64,000 nt of DNA from Dactylonectria macrodidyma (GCA_020744425.1 JAGMUV010000007.1:2046001-2110000), one strand, 5' to 3'. Positions 44,180-57,575 are shown, counted from the stretch's first letter. Notes: generated from the sequence alone by a model not told the origin. Made by a program: numbers and translations.

Positions 44180-47100
44180 TCACGCGAGTGCTGGTGGTCG
44201 ATGGCATCACATTGCACCCAATCAGCTCATGGAGTCACGGCCTCCCCCAGCCAGCAGACGCAATCGAGTGCCGGACCCCGGAGGCGGAAGGAACGAGGGA
44301 GCGCGATGCCACCTGCACTGCACCTGCCCCCGAATCAATCACCCTGCGAATACGGAAGGCACTGGATCAAACGGGTCTCCGCCAGAGGAGTCATCGGGTT
44401 CGGTTCGATTGCGCAAGCTCCAAGCTCCAGGCTGCCTCTTTCAAGCTGCAGTCCCATCATACGCCCCGTAGAAGCCCCATTGAAGGCTCATGTCCAGCAT
44501 GGTATCCAGTTCTCGCCATGTTGTCATGATCGGGGACTCCTATACTCGCTCCATGCCTTCTCACGCCGCCTCTAAGCCTAATTACTGTCCCTAGGCACGG
44601 AAACGCAATGCCTACAGGGCCAAAGCGAGGCTACTGCACGCTGATGTTTAGGTGGGTAGGGTGCGGGTGGGGCCCTCTATACCCGGGTCTCGGTCGGGGG
44701 GGCGGGGGGTTCCACGGTTCCACAGCTCCACTCCAACTCCAACTCCAGCTCCACTCTGCATGTCCCATCCCGTCCGTCTATCGCGTGACCTGACGCAAGC
44801 AGCCGCGGCCGGAACTCTACGAAGACGCCTGGTGCTATCGTTGATTGCCTCGCGCTGAGACTTCTAGCGATGGAGAGGGGCAATGGTTCCTAGCCAGAGG
44901 CAATGCACGGTGAGGTGAGGGGCTGGCCCCAGCAACAGTCAATCTTTGCCAACAGGAATTGTGCCATTCATCAGTCAATTCGAGCAATTGCTATCCCCAT
45001 CGGCGACCGCCCTTTGTCCCTTTGTCAATGTCAGCTCAGAGCCGTCAGTCATGGGGCTCAATTGATCTCGGTTCCCTGGGACATTGGCCAGGGGGGGACT
45101 TGGTCCTCCAGTCTGTGCCACCTTGCGGAGTCCCCATACTCGACTTGTATACTAGACATCGGGAAGCATAGTCGAGGCTCCCAGTTGCCATGTTCTCCCT
45201 ACTAATTCCACAGGCAACTGTATGACTGAGACCCTCGCTCTCCCCCGCCCCAACAATCTGCCCTACCCACGATTTCCAGTATTCAGGCTACCTACCTCTG
45301 GATCACGGAATGCTAACCAAGGGTTGGAAATCTGACCGACCTCCCCGAGTAGGTACCATGAAGCAGGTGGCTGCGCATTAGCCGCCCTTTCCACTCCCGC
45401 CTACCATACTGGCGGACCATGTCATGGCTCTTCACCATGCCATTCACTTCTAGAACCTAGGTAACCCTGACAGTTAGCGAATTGGATACCTTGTTGCCAT
45501 GATCAACCTCACCACTTGCTCCTCGGCGTACGCCTGTGCGTAACACACGTGCGAGCTGCCCCCCGTTCAACAGTGCGTGCTTGCATGCGCAAGTGAGTGA
45601 TGGTGACGAGCAGGTGACCCGGTGGGGGGGTACTGACGTAGGTGGGGGCCAGGTATGTTGATTAGCGGGTGTCTTCTGGCAGCATGCTGCTTGATATGAG
45701 GCACTGAACCTACCTGGCTTAGCAGGGCTTACAGGGGCTCATGGCACCAGCCCAGCGCTATCAGCAGTGGACGGCGGCTTGCCAGCCCACTGAAGCAGCA
45801 CCCACTATAAGCACAAGGCTAAGGCCCAACAAGCAACACGCCTCAATTGCGGGGTCCGGGGTACGCAGGTACCAGCGTCACGCCAACAAGCTCCCCTCAC
45901 AGCTCATACTGAGCCATCACGACGATAACGAGGAGGTTCGAGGACACAGCAATTGGCGGACTTTAGACGGTGCCGGTCCTCTAGTGCCGTGCTGGCCCTT
46001 TCTCATCATTATTTCAACAGTATTGAAGCCATTGTCGACGGTCAAGGCGGGCTCCCGGCCCTCCCAGCGACGACGGGACGGAAGGCCCAAGGTGTGACAC
46101 AGCTGGATCTGCCGGTCAGTACCGACGATGAGCGTCTTCTGTATCGTCTGCCGGTGGGTCAACGGCCGACTCAAAATGACGAAACTGGATCCAGAATTGA
46201 TACGCATACATACCAGACCCGTAGACGTTTCAAAAGAGCAGAAACCTTGGGCATACAGTACGATATCGGACCTTGGACATGCAGCGTAATGGGGAAAAGC
46301 CCCATCGACATCCCTCAGCTTCAATTTGCCCCCTTCCGATGCCGCTCGCTCCCGTCCGCTCCAGATCGTGTGGTGTTCGCTGTAAACGTTTCGGCCGGCA
46401 CGACTGACTCAGCACGCAACCCTGATAGGGCGGCACATGACCTCATCGACCCATCAACACACGACAACTCTACCATCCGGAGAAGTCAATTCGTCGGAAC
46501 AGGCAAGACAACAAGATCTCTTCATTTCTGTTCCTCGACGGAACATTAAGCCGACATTCATAACAGATACAATTGCTCAATCATGTGCGCGAACTGGCTT
46601 TTCGGACTAAACCCAGGCGCGTTGCCGCATCACTTCCAGCTGCCCCCTCCTCGCTGTAGCATGGGCGGGCGAGAACTAGTCACCCGCCGAAGCCGCTGAA
46701 GCCGCTCTGCCCCAGCGATGAGCCACAGCTGTCACGGCGCCTAATCTCGCCACTAATTCAAACCAGCTCGCCACCACCATGTCCCCCCAACAAGATGCAG
46801 TACCCGCTACGTTCCAGAATACAGGGCATTTGATCCCATGACCACGGGGATCTCGGCGGGCTGCCTCGGGACTCCACCCCAATTACTTAACGGTATCGCC
46901 AGCTCCGGTGACTCTCTCACATCGGAAGCTGTGCAATTGACAAGTGTTCAGTTCTCGGTCGTGACGAAGCTATTTCGCCCCAGCCCACGTATCTCTGGTG
47001 CCTCATGCTCAGCGGGGCAGATACCGTGATGAGCGGCGGGCGACTAAAAGCACGCCTCCGATAGATTCACCACTGCGATCAACCAACCACCCCTCGTCAT

Positions 47101-47734
47101 TGCAAATAGGCTCCCCGAGGCGTGATTAAGCCATGGCATGGTCCTCGGCAGCTTTGATAAGAGACTCCACTGCAGCTCTATCAGCTCCCCTGGCCATCTT
47201 GTCTTCAGATGGTGCAAGATAGACGTCAGTTGTCATTGAAGATGTACTCCACAGAACAGCAATACACCTTGATTAGCACTATGAGTCAGGAAGCACGACC
47301 AAAGATAGAGTGACTTCCTGTCTCGGAGATGATAGGACGAAACTATTCCGTAATCGGTTTCCAATAGCATCACTGCCCCTGAGGATCACGAGGTGCACAC
47401 TTGCAGTCTGTTTCTGAGGCATTGGGTGACCAGTCCCAGAGGAATCCAGCAAATTCGAACTTCAACTTCACTCTACCGGAGATGAGTAAAATATACTCAC
47501 AATAATTCCATTTCAATCATCTTTGGCCATTTTGGTTTCTCTCTGCTCTCAAATTTGCTTCTATCCCATACATGGCAAAGATGCCCCTTCCCCTTGGTAG
47601 AATAACTCAATCCTGCGCCGGAATTATGTACACGCATCCACTCCCGTCCCAACAATTCTTACTCAAACACATCAACTCTGCCTGTCCCAGTAGACCTGCC
47701 GTACCTAGTGCCCATGCACGGGTGACAAGGCCTC
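44180..47734. other. Gene-poor gap
   Basis: 3.5 kb without a confirmed gene. The longest frame (45953-46549, +, 198 codons) has no recognisable motif, no coding bias and an equally open antisense, so it is not called. TACC/GGTA words recur at 45280-45480 and 45700. No RNA gene found. Confidence 0.5.
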
Positions 47735-50700
47735 TCATCGCTTACTCATCTTGGAAAACTCATTCTGGTATCGCAGCTTGAAGCCATTGCACAACGCTCG
47801 CATGTCCGGGTACTGATAACCCATGAGCTCGAAGCCCTGGGGGATCGCACGCACAGGCAGCGCAATGACTCTAGCAGAACGGCTCGCCTTGAAGCAGAGC
47901 CAGAAGTAGCCCGGGTGCTTGGGGTCGATGCAGAAGGCATACGCCGATCGATTGGGGTTGGCGTCAATGTACGTTGTCAACCATTTCTCTAGATTCGTAG
48001 TTAGTATATCTCTCAATCGATTCGTCCCTTTCAATGATATGCTTACCTGTCTCGCCTCGAGACCGCTTCTGGAACTTGTCATGTCGCATCAACTCCTCCA
48101 CCTTGCGGGCCATAGCCTTGACGTGCTCCACAATCAATTCGTCCAGATCGGTGTACGTGTACTTGCCGCCCACACGCAGCAACTTGCCCACCGAGAACTC
48201 CGTTTCCTTTTGCATTTCCAGCACGTCAATGTGCTGATATACGCCATCTGCCACCTTCCATGTGATGGCGAGGTGATCATTACCCTTGGAAGACGGCCGA
48301 ATGATGACCTCACCCGGAGCCTGCGATCCCAAGTACTCCTCGGCTTGGATGGAGTTGAAGGGTTTGAAGTTGGGGTGCTTGACAACGCGTTGCGTCCGCC
48401 CCGTAGTCTTGTCCTTCTCCCGCAGCTCCTCCTTGTCCGCCGCCTCAAGAGCGTAATTCCATCCATCCCTTTCGTAGGGGATCGGTCGCTTGTAAGGGAT
48501 CCGAAGGGAATCCTCCCTCATGGACATCTTAGCCATGAAGTCTTTGTAGTTGATGTCCAAGATCTTGGCCTGTGCTGTTTGGCCCACGCTGAGCACCTCC
48601 TTGATAGACCCGCGTTGGTTGATTTCGTGCGCGTCGACCCGGCCTTCTATGCCGCAGTCGAGTTTCACAATAGCAAAGTCGTCCTTGACTACACGCACGT
48701 TGACAGGCACGATCATGCCGTCGCATAGCGTGTCTTTGGTCTCTCCTGAGAAGATTGTGAAAATTTCAGAAGCAGACAACAGTCCGAAGTTTCTTCGCAG
48801 CTCTTCGTAGGGCGCTTGCAGCTCAGCACGAATTGTCTCGAGAGTGGCTCGCTTTCGCTGACTGTAGTTCCGGAGTAACTGTTCGGCGTACTCTTCTAGC
48901 ACAAGTTCGTTGACCTTGTCCTGTTCATCCTGCTTGAACAGTTTTCGGACAATAGCACCAGGGCCGTTTTCGTCCGTTTCGGCCTTGACGTCCTCTTCAT
49001 CCAGCTCCAAAGCATCGGCCGCCATCTTGCGACCAAGCTCATAGTCTTCCGGGTGAACACGAGTGTTATCCAGAGGATCCGATGATGTGTTGGTTGGCTC
49101 GTATTCGATAAACAAGAAACTGGCACAGTTGTTCCAAACTCGCGGGCCCACGACGGGAAGTTTGCCGCTATCGGGGTCACCCACCAGCTCATCTCGAGTG
49201 TTGACGACACCACCATTAGCATTGATCGCTTTAATAACGCTGGTGGCCTTTCGTGGACCAAGACCGGACACGAATGGGAGAAGGTTGGCGGTGTATGTGT
49301 CAGTCATGGCTTCGTTAATGTCAACGCCACAAAGGTTGACCATGTCGACCATAGCAGAATCGAGGTACTTGGCAAGTTTGTCTGCCGGAAGGAGGTTCTG
49401 GCAAGGGTGATAGGAGAGGGACGTTACATCCTTTCCAAGCGCGGCGTATTCCTTCATGGGGTTTTGCATGTACCGAGCAAGAGCCACACAATACCTAGTA
49501 ACGGGGTTGAGAGAGGGGTGTTCGGCATGGGCCCGGGGGCTATCCTTGTACAGGCGGGCGACTTCGTCGTTGACCACCACCACTTCCAGTGGTTCTGTCC
49601 GGTAGTCACCGGTCTCGGGGTCATCAAATTCCGGTCCCATGAGACCCTTCTCACTAACGAGAGTCTCCAAGTCTCGGACCAGTCTGTTTGTGTCGGCAGA
49701 CCAACCACTGACACCAAGAACATCGGGTCGACGGCGCTGGACAAGGTCGACAAAGTCCTCTCGCTGGCGCTCGTCTCGGGCGAGATTTCCGAATCTTCCT
49801 TGCTCGAGTACTCGCCCGTCTTCCTCAACCCAAGCCCAGCAAATGGGTTCGCGGCCAGGGTCTCCCATGCCGTTGGAGAGCACCAACACTCGGGGTGTCG
49901 TGCCCAGAATCATACCCTTAGGCTTGTATGGAGCCTGGTCTAGTCGCTTGGCATACTCTTCGCGGCAGGTCTTCAGCACCTCATCCTGACAAAAGGTGCG
50001 GATGACCTCTTTGACGTTTTTGGCGATGATTTTTTCCAGCTTGGGGTAAGCTACATCCAAAACCTTCTTGCGCTCCTCTCGCCACTGTTCCGCTCTGTCA
50101 CTGAAGTTTTCAGACTCAAACTCTTGATAGAGTTGTCGCCGGAAGTCGTATCGAAGTGGCATGTCGAGCTTGATCTCGACAAGGCCTTCCTCTTCAGCCT
50201 TCATCATCTTGAGGAACAGTTCAGGCTGGTGCACCAAGTCCGCGATTGCTTGGTTCTGGACGTATTTGATCTCGTAGTATGGATGCGTGTCATCGATTCT
50301 GCGGAGTCCCTTGTCGGTTCGCCGACAGCTGATCTCCGCTGCTTGGTAGTACGAGTTCCTGAAATGCTTCCGCATACGTGGACTGGCAAAAAGTTCTTCC
50401 GAGTACATCTGGCGCGCTGCGTTGATGACTTGGTCACCAGTGTTGAAATTCCCGTCTATAAGCGTGTCGGCAAGATCCATAGGATATTGGGCGTCGTCGT
50501 CCGGTGAAACCTTCTTGCCTTGACGCAAGGCATTCTTAGCAAGCTGGTCCGCAGAGATACCGTAAGCCCGAACAAAAGTGTACGCCTTGCCCTGGCGGAC
50601 TCGCTCAAGCAAGGTCGATTTAGACCCGGGGCGCTTGGTCTGCGACACGTTGCCCGAAATAACTGCCAGGTCCTTCAACTGAGACCCGTACCGAAACTGC

Positions 50701-52154
50701 AAGTAGTCTTGCAAGTCCTGTAGTTCTTCCATTGTGGTGGCCTCGGGAATCATTTCTTCGATAATGGAGTCCTCAATCTCGAGGGATTTCAGATTCTCGT
50801 AGGTCTTCTCGAGGGAGTTCCTCTTGTCGACAAAGGATCGGAACTTGATGTCGAGTTCCAGAATTTTCCACAGGTCATCCTGGTTCAGGAGTTTCTCAGC
50901 ACTGATGACGAATTCCGGCGCATCGGGGTCGTCCCGGTTTGGGTTTCGCGCCTTGCGAGTGTGAAGTAGGTAGTCCTTGCGGTGCTGGAACACATAGGGG
51001 ACCTCTACTTCATCGACGATGAAGAACTCGAGGACTTTTCCAACAGCTTTGCCGAAAGGTGTCTGCAAATCAGACGCCAAACCCTTCTTCGGCCACAGTT
51101 GGTTGGTGATCCATCGAGCTTCCTCTCTGAACTGCTCGGCTGAGAGCTGTAGGTTCTTAAATGTCTTGCGATCGAGTTGGAATCGTTCGGGTTCGTCGGT
51201 GAAACGGATTTCGTTATCCTCATCGGTCAACAGCTTCTCCTTTAGCTGCGAAGGCTCAAACACGTCTTTGAGCTCGATAGCCTGTTCCTCTCGCTCGCGG
51301 TCCTCTTCCTCCTCCTCCATCTGCAGGGCCCAGTCGTAGTCTTCGCCATTTCCAAAGATGGCTTCCATGTCGTCAAGGGCATCCTTATCAAGCCCAGTGG
51401 TATCGACTATGCTGCCAACACCGCGGTCTCTCGGTCTGGCTACTTCAGCATCCTCGAGCTGTCGGATTCGGTCCTCTTCATCTTCGGGGAAATCTTCTTC
51501 GATGAAGTCTTCAAACTCGTCAACCTGTGGTCGTCGTCCGTATGGTCGTTGGTCGGCCACCTCCTCGTCATCATCCGAGAATATTTCTTCGAGACCTCGG
51601 CGTTTGTTTGCGCGGTCATCCTCGTCGCGATGGCCGCGCTTGAGACGCTTGAACTGGGACTTGATGGCGCGTGTCAGTACTTCTCCTAAAGGGAAAACTC
51701 TTCGAGCGTGTTTTATTAGTACTCACCTGGGGTGCAGGCTTTGGGCGCTCGCCGAATTGTTCGCCAATGAGTTCCAGGTCGTCTTCATCCAGCGCCTCTT
51801 CTTGCTCGCGGTCGCGGTGCTCGCGCTTCCTTTTGACTACTTGGCGCACATCGCCATCGGATTCAGCACCATCCTCTTCCTCGTCTTCGTCTTCATCCAC
51901 AATGAAACCTTCGCGAATCTATTAAAGAAAAGTGTTAGTTCCGAACGGATGAGGTGGGGTGTCACAGCCTAGCGACAGACCTTTCGCGCTTCTTCTTCGT
52001 CGTCATCGTCTTCCTCCTCTTCGCTTGAATCTTCGATCCGACTAGCTTTGCCTCTTCTGCGACCTTCGCCAGTCTCCTCATCAAATGACTCATCGTCCTC
52101 CTCGTCATCCAGCTCAGCCTCTCCGGAGATCAAATCGCGCATGCTGTTGCTCAT
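47735..52154 (-). CDS. spt6: Transcription elongation factor and histone chaperone Spt6
   Basis: Four exons (52154-51981, 51918-51727, 51653-48047, 47988-47735) give 1408 aa, normal for fungal Spt6. Introns are 62, 73 and 58 nt. Spt6 travels with RNA polymerase II, binds histones and restores chromatin. The first 200 residues are extremely acidic with short basic patches, including [10 protein letters not shown]. The Tex-like core follows: helix-turn-helix segments, a YqgF-type fold ([16 protein letters not shown] to [15 protein letters not shown]), helix-hairpin-helix ([19 protein letters not shown]), the S1 RNA-binding domain ([21 protein letters not shown]), and C-terminal tandem SH2 domains ([20 protein letters not shown]; then [16 protein letters not shown]). 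The second acceptor was chosen as CCCAG at 51654, since an earlier CTTTAG leads to a stop. Divergent from ste7. Confidence 0.97.
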
Positions 52155-53589
52155 CTTGACGGTTCGTGAATGCTGCCGCGCAGCAAACAGCAGCTTCGGC
52201 TTTGTTGGGCAAGGGTGTCAATTATCCGAGAGCTAGTTGAGCGACAAGGTCGCTAGAAGAAGATTCTTGCAGCAAGTTCAAGGTATTAAAAGAAAGAACA
52301 AAGCAGAATAATAAAAGGTTCGTGGAAGAATGGCTTTTCAGGGACCTCCTGCGCTCACGGATTTTTTGGAGGTGCGTAGCTCAAGACACACATTCAGCCT
52401 CGTCGCGACTGACCGGGGTACACGGTGGCACATATTTTCCGCTTCCGACAAAACTACGAGTGTGTATTAGGTAATCAAGTTCAACATGTCAATGCTGCTG
52501 ATCCTTTGAAACCTGGAATAGGCAAGCTGCCTGGTGCCTCATGCATGAGCTCGCTATCTTGTCGATCATCAACTTGGAAACGGCATTATCTTTGTTTCCT
52601 ATCATGCCACTTGTAGTCTATGCAGGCTTGCAACCGTTACAGTTTGTGCATTTATGTAACGACGCCCAGGAACCACCCCGCTGCTAGAGCTTCATGCACG
52701 ACTGATTCTCTTGCAGTGTGTAATACAGGAGCCATCCGTCCCATGGACCTGGCAATTGTTGAGATATCAGATCAGAGGACTCTAAATAATCTCATCTTGT
52801 GAGGGAATCTGAAGTGCGATTCTGCTTTCGAGCCAGGCTTGGCACGGAGCAATCATTTCGTCCCAACTTCTTCTAAAGGGTCCAACACCACCAGGGTGTT
52901 CCCACTGCCCCTCCGACTAGCCACCATCTACCTGACGCAGGTTTGGAACCCGTCTAAGCGCCTAGGTACCTTACCTAGCGAAGACCAGCCCTGGGCGCCG
53001 CTGCGGTGAGGCTCCATCGCGTCCCTGTAGGTGCGTTTGCATTTGTGCTTTGGGTCTCTGTGTCGAGTCCATAGGCCAGCCCCATGGCCAATCAGGGCAG
53101 CAATGATGCTCTTTGAGACAGGCCACATGGGATGGCGTCGGGGCACATAATGTCTGAATGAGACCCAGCATCCATGGTGCCTGAGTGGTGTGTCCTGCCA
53201 AGCGTCCCAAGATACAAGCCACAGGACCCTGAGTGATTGCATCTTCTCCCCCATTGACGCATCTACAGTGGTGCAGACTAGTCCGCGAGTAAGTTGCGTA
53301 CTACAGGAGAAGGAGTACTGCTGTCGAGTCTCACATCAATAATCGAAATTCAGAGCCCTGCCAACCTGAGACGGCCGCGCCCGAGTGGTCCGCCAACCAG
53401 CCCCGACCACCATCGCCGCGGGTCACTGACCAGGGCTGTTCATCGTCTCCTCGGGCCTCAACTCGACGCGATTCTGCGTTGAGTATCGACCACCGTGTAG
53501 GTAGGTGCTTTGATGAATCCCCCAAAGGCCAGCGGCCCCAGGAGCGCGGCCCACCCGTGATCCCGACCGACCCAGTGACTTCTTCTATG
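52155..53589. other. Intergenic, spt6 promoter side
   Basis: No gene seen between the spt6 start and the ste7 leader. Short frames overlap on both strands. Around 52940-52985 the TACCTAGG/CCTAGGTACC words typical of gaps in this window recur. Confidence 0.55.
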
Positions 53590-54439
53590 GTGCATTGAGG
53601 ATTTCTTTTAAAACCCGCCCGAGAAGCCCTCCCTTTTTCTCACTTCCAAGTCTGGCGCCCGGCCTCGTTGTGTCTGCTCAGTTCTGTGCTCTGTTGCGCC
53701 GTCCCGTTGATTAACTTAAGGTACTTACGCTGTTGTGTTGCGCCTGTGTTGCGCCTCGAGTCCAAATCCACCATCCACTCACCTAAAAGCACGGCGCGAC
53801 TCCAGCCACTCCTATCACGTTATCGAGTCCGAACCCCGCCTTGGCTCAGAACAAGCGCAATCACATTCACATTCGTGATAGACAACAACCGCTGGGTTTC
53901 GTCCAGCTTCACTCCCTTTTGGCCTTTTGCCCTCTCGACCAGACAACCATTCTGCGACAGACCAGGCCTCCGTACCACGTCGCTGCCCCCTCTGTCTCGC
54001 ATCTGAGATTCTCCACCAGCAGCCTCTTAGTCCATCCCCGCTGCAACCCAACCGAAGCGCTGCCCCGACCTGACGCTGCAGCTCGCCTCGCTCGTCCTAT
54101 AAACGCATCCTCTGCCTGCCATCCCCGACTACTACGTAGTAGGAATCTCGACCCAGCGACTCACCCCGATCGTCCCGGCGTCAGTCCCACCGGCCATAGA
54201 AGCCGACCAGCCTTCTGTGCATCGCAGCACACGCTTCCAGGCTCCCTTGAGCTGCCCTCCTCCGTCCTTTGTCCTCCATCGGCCGACGTCCATCGTTCGT
54301 CCATTCTCCCCGCGGGGAACGTACCCCCACCAAACTTGTTGGTCTGATCCTGAACCAACCCCCCAGACATCTCTACTGTGTCTGATCGCCTACGCCCACC
54401 TATCTCACGAAGCGAGCACCGTCTCCGCCGTTGCCCACC
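53590..54439 (+). promoter_or_regulatory. Long ATG-free promoter/leader of ste7
   Basis: 850 nt directly before the ste7 ATG contain no ATG on the coding strand, where about 13 would be expected by chance. The sequence is CT-rich and contains a TATAAA at 54097-54102 and the palindrome CTACTACGTAGTAG at 54129-54142. Absence of upstream ATGs suggests much of this is transcribed leader. Confidence 0.4.
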
Positions 54440-56137
54440 ATGGCTGACCCGTTTGCCCCGCGCTCTATGAAGCGCAAGAATGTCAAGGGACTCGCTCTCA
54501 AGGCTGCCCCGAAGCCCCCACCAACCGCCGAGAACAGTCAACATGAATTCGACGGCGATAGAGACGACGGCGGAAAGGATGGCCAGCTGGAAATCGGAAT
54601 CGAGTACAAGTTGGACCTGAAACCCGAGGATCTCGAGGTTCTCAAAGAACTTGGCTCCGGTAATGGAGGCACCGTGAGCAAGGTCAAGCACCTGACAACT
54701 GGAACTGTCATGGCTCGCAAGGTGCGTCTTTTGCCCTCGTATTTCTCATTTCTGATATTAACGAGCGGTTAGGTGATTCACGTCGAGGCCAAGCGGGAGA
54801 TGCGAAAACGAATTGTTCGAGAGCTGCAGATCATGCACGGATGTCATTCTGACAACATTGTAACATTCTACGGCGCGTTCCTAAATCCTAACAATGATGT
54901 TATTATGTGCATGGAGTACATGGATGTCGGGTAAGTCTTTCACTCATGCTCGTAGGGTTCGTTGGGCAGATTTTTGGCTGACTTTACAATAGCGCTCTTG
55001 ACCGAGTCTCGCGAGTCTTTGGCCCCGTCCGCGTGGATGTGCTTGGCAAGATCGCAGAAGCGACTCTCGGAGGGTTGACATACCTGTACACAAAGCACCA
55101 CATCATGCACAGAGACATCAAGCCTTCAAACATCCTTGTCAACTCCAGAGGCCACATCAAGCTCTGCGACTTTGGTGTCTCCGGTGAACTTGTTAACTCC
55201 ATTGCCGACACATTCGTTGGTACGTCTACTTACATGGCTCCCGAACGAATCCAGGGAGAGCGGTACACAGTCAAGTCAGATGTCTGGAGTTTTGGCCTCA
55301 GTATCATGGAACTCGCGATTGGAAAGTTCCCTTTCGCCGCCAGCGAGCAGCTTTCGGATGGAGAATGTGCGCCAGCTGGTATTCTAGACCTTCTACAGCA
55401 GATTGTCCATGAGCCGGCCCCCAAACTGCCCAAGAGCGACGCTTTCCCCAGCATTTTGGAGGATATGATTCAGAAGTGTCTTTTCAAGGAGCCTGACCTG
55501 CGACCAACTCCGCAGGAACTGTTTGTAAGTACTCAGTGCAACTACCCTACATTGATCGCACGGCTAACAAATGCAGGACCGTGATCCATTCGTTCAGGCA
55601 GCCAAGAGGACACCAGTCGATCTTAGAGAGTGGGCTGTGGGCCTCATGGAACGAGAATACCGAAAATCCCACCTAGCACCCCAGCTCTCCCCCGCGACAC
55701 AGGACCTTCTCCGATCAAGCGATTCGCCAACTTTCTCAACCCAGACTGATGACCGAGCCGTTCACACACCCACGTCAGGCGAGATCCCCATCGCTGGAGC
55801 TGGAATCGTCTCGCCTCGTGACCAGTACGCGTCTCACCAGAACCGCTCGCCTACTAGGAACGGCCTCGGCTCTAGTCGCACACCGGGTTCCGCGCATCCT
55901 GGCCTTGGGGCCAGAGTAATCACTACGAACTCGATCCCCAAAATGTCAGGCCATCCCGAAAGTGCTGGCCCTGTCAGTGCCAACGCTCCCACCTTCAGTC
56001 TGCCCGTACGGCCTGCTCCCCCGGGTGGAGGTCTTCCCCCTCCCCCTCCCCGGAAGGAAACGCCAGACGAGCTGCGGAGGGAGAACCGGAGGCAGGCAAC
56101 CTTTGGACTACCACCAAACCCGGGCTACAATGTATAG
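54440..56137 (+). CDS. ste7: MAP kinase kinase, Ste7/Mst7 type
   Basis: Four exons (54440-54721, 54773-54930, 54993-55524, 55577-56137) with introns of 51, 62 and 52 nt give 510 aa. This is the MEK of the Fus3/Kss1-type pathway for mating, hyphal fusion and, in pathogens, infection structures. A MAPK docking site KRKNVKGLAL (residues 11-20) has the K/R cluster and L-x-L pattern and matches the Mst7 N-terminus. The kinase domain shows the Gly loop LGSGNGGTVSKV (71-82), ATP lysine K94, the HRD aspartate D188 in HRDIKPSN, DFG at 206-208, and the MEK activation loop with S216 and T220 in SIADT. APE follows. The tail of about 150 residues is rich in Ser/Pro/Thr, with a polyproline run, and may hold regulatory SP/TP sites. 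The ATG lies in a perfect CCACCATGGC context. Confidence 0.97.
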
Positions 56138-56613
56138 AGTTCTCCATCATACCGACATCAGAACACATCCCAAAAGTTCTTACTTCTCTGGCCCTTCGCC
56201 GCACGCATTCAGCCAGCGGTTTGATCCTCTGATATTCGTTTTGCATATCTCGGCGCAAGTTTGACGTTGTTTATCGTGATCTTTACGGAGATCATCGGAT
56301 TCGAATCACTGCACACCTGGTCTTGGCCCATGACCTAGGCTTGTATAGCACCCCTGACGCTCTGAGAGACAGTGGTCTGCTCCATTCGTATTTCTAGAGC
56401 CGTGTACTGTGCCCTGAGGTGATGGCCTCGGATATCAACTGGACCTATGTAGGAATGGTAGACGAAATGAATCTGCGTTCAAGTCACTTTTAATATGAAG
56501 TTCTTTCTTTCGTTCATCCATCATACTTCAACCCACTATAACGGTCTTTTCGTTCATATTCGCATATACCTATGCGTGATGATTCGTAACCCGTGAGAAA
56601 CTGTTTGATAACT
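56138..56613. other. Shared 3' flank of ste7 and HAD gene
   Basis: 476 bp between convergent stops. No feature other than presumptive 3' UTRs. Confidence 0.65.
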
Positions 56614-57575
56614 CTACACGGTGATGTCTCGTCCCACGAACCCGTGTTCTAGAATATCGACAAGTTCGTCCAGTGTGCGAATCACCAAGTCCGTATGCGC
56701 ATGCTCCGCCAACACCCGGTTAACGTCGTTCACCAACAATACCGTGGCTGCACCCGCAGCCCTTCCCGCCGTCATGTCATCAATCGAGTCGCCCACCATG
56801 ATGAGCCCAGAGCCATCAACGGCACCGGCTTGGTCCTCGAGCCCCCAGTTCTTGGCGATGTGTAGAATGCCGGCTGGTGAGGGTTTCGCCGGGCGAAATT
56901 CGCGCGTGATGACGGGGTGGAACTTGGTGCCATCGAGGAATTTTTCAAGCAGGTGCTTAACAGGGACGTCGAAGTTGCGTGTGCAAATGGCCTTGGGGAT
57001 GCCCTTTTCGTCGAGGTAGGACATGAGAGTCATGAGGCCCGGCTGGGGTGTCTGAAGCTCCATGGCTCTGCGTTCGATGGCCCGGATGGACTCAATAGCG
57101 GCGGGCTTCTGTTGATCAGGGAGGCTATCGATGTGCTCGAGAATGTCTACGGCCTTGGTGATGCCGAGGACGGCTCTCATTTCACCGAACATGTAGTTTT
57201 GAGGTTCACTATGAAATATCAGCACCCAGTCAAACGACGCCACCATAGATCAAAAGCGACCCGCATAAGCGAGAATGCAAGTTTCAGTCGATATGTATAA
57301 ATCGCCACCAACACGTTCCCGTCCGCTGTGAGAACCTCATGGTAGGCCTTATTTGGGTTTACGGTCCAGGGTAGGCACCATGACGCTGGTGACTCAGAAC
57401 CCCCAGTGAATAACGAAGCAGCGATATGGAACACAGCTTACCAGAGAGTACCATCCATGTCAAAGACTACCCCCCTAAGCCTTGGGGTCGCAATAGGCAG
57501 CTCACGGGCGCCTTGCTTCAAGGGCAGGAATCGTTTCGGAGCGGAAGTAGCCATTGTGGGCAGAACACGGCGCAT
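56614..57575 (-). CDS. HAD-superfamily hydrolase (phosphatase-like)
   Basis: Two exons (57575-57442, 57208-56614) with a 233-nt intron (GTAAGC donor) give 242 aa. All four HAD motifs are present: FDMDGTL with nucleophile D39 and acid D41, motif II CTRN (T121), motif III lysine in RPAKPSP (K153), and motif IV VGDSIDD (D185, D188/D189). A helical cap of about 70 residues sits between motifs I and II, as in subfamily I phosphatases such as phosphoglycolate or sugar-phosphate phosphatases. The substrate cannot be told from sequence. The N-terminus MRRVLPTMATSAPKRFLP is Arg-rich without acids, so an import signal for mitochondria is possible. The second ATG at 57554 would remove seven of these residues. 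Divergent from the FUSC-like gene. Confidence 0.9.

Noticed and set aside
45953..46549. 198-codon + frame in the 44-47.7 kb gap
   Set aside because: No recognisable motif, no codon bias, and an antisense frame of 135 codons is also open. Length alone is not enough at this base composition.
48034..51339. Many long + strand frames inside spt6
   Set aside because: Antisense shadows of the spt6 coding sequence.
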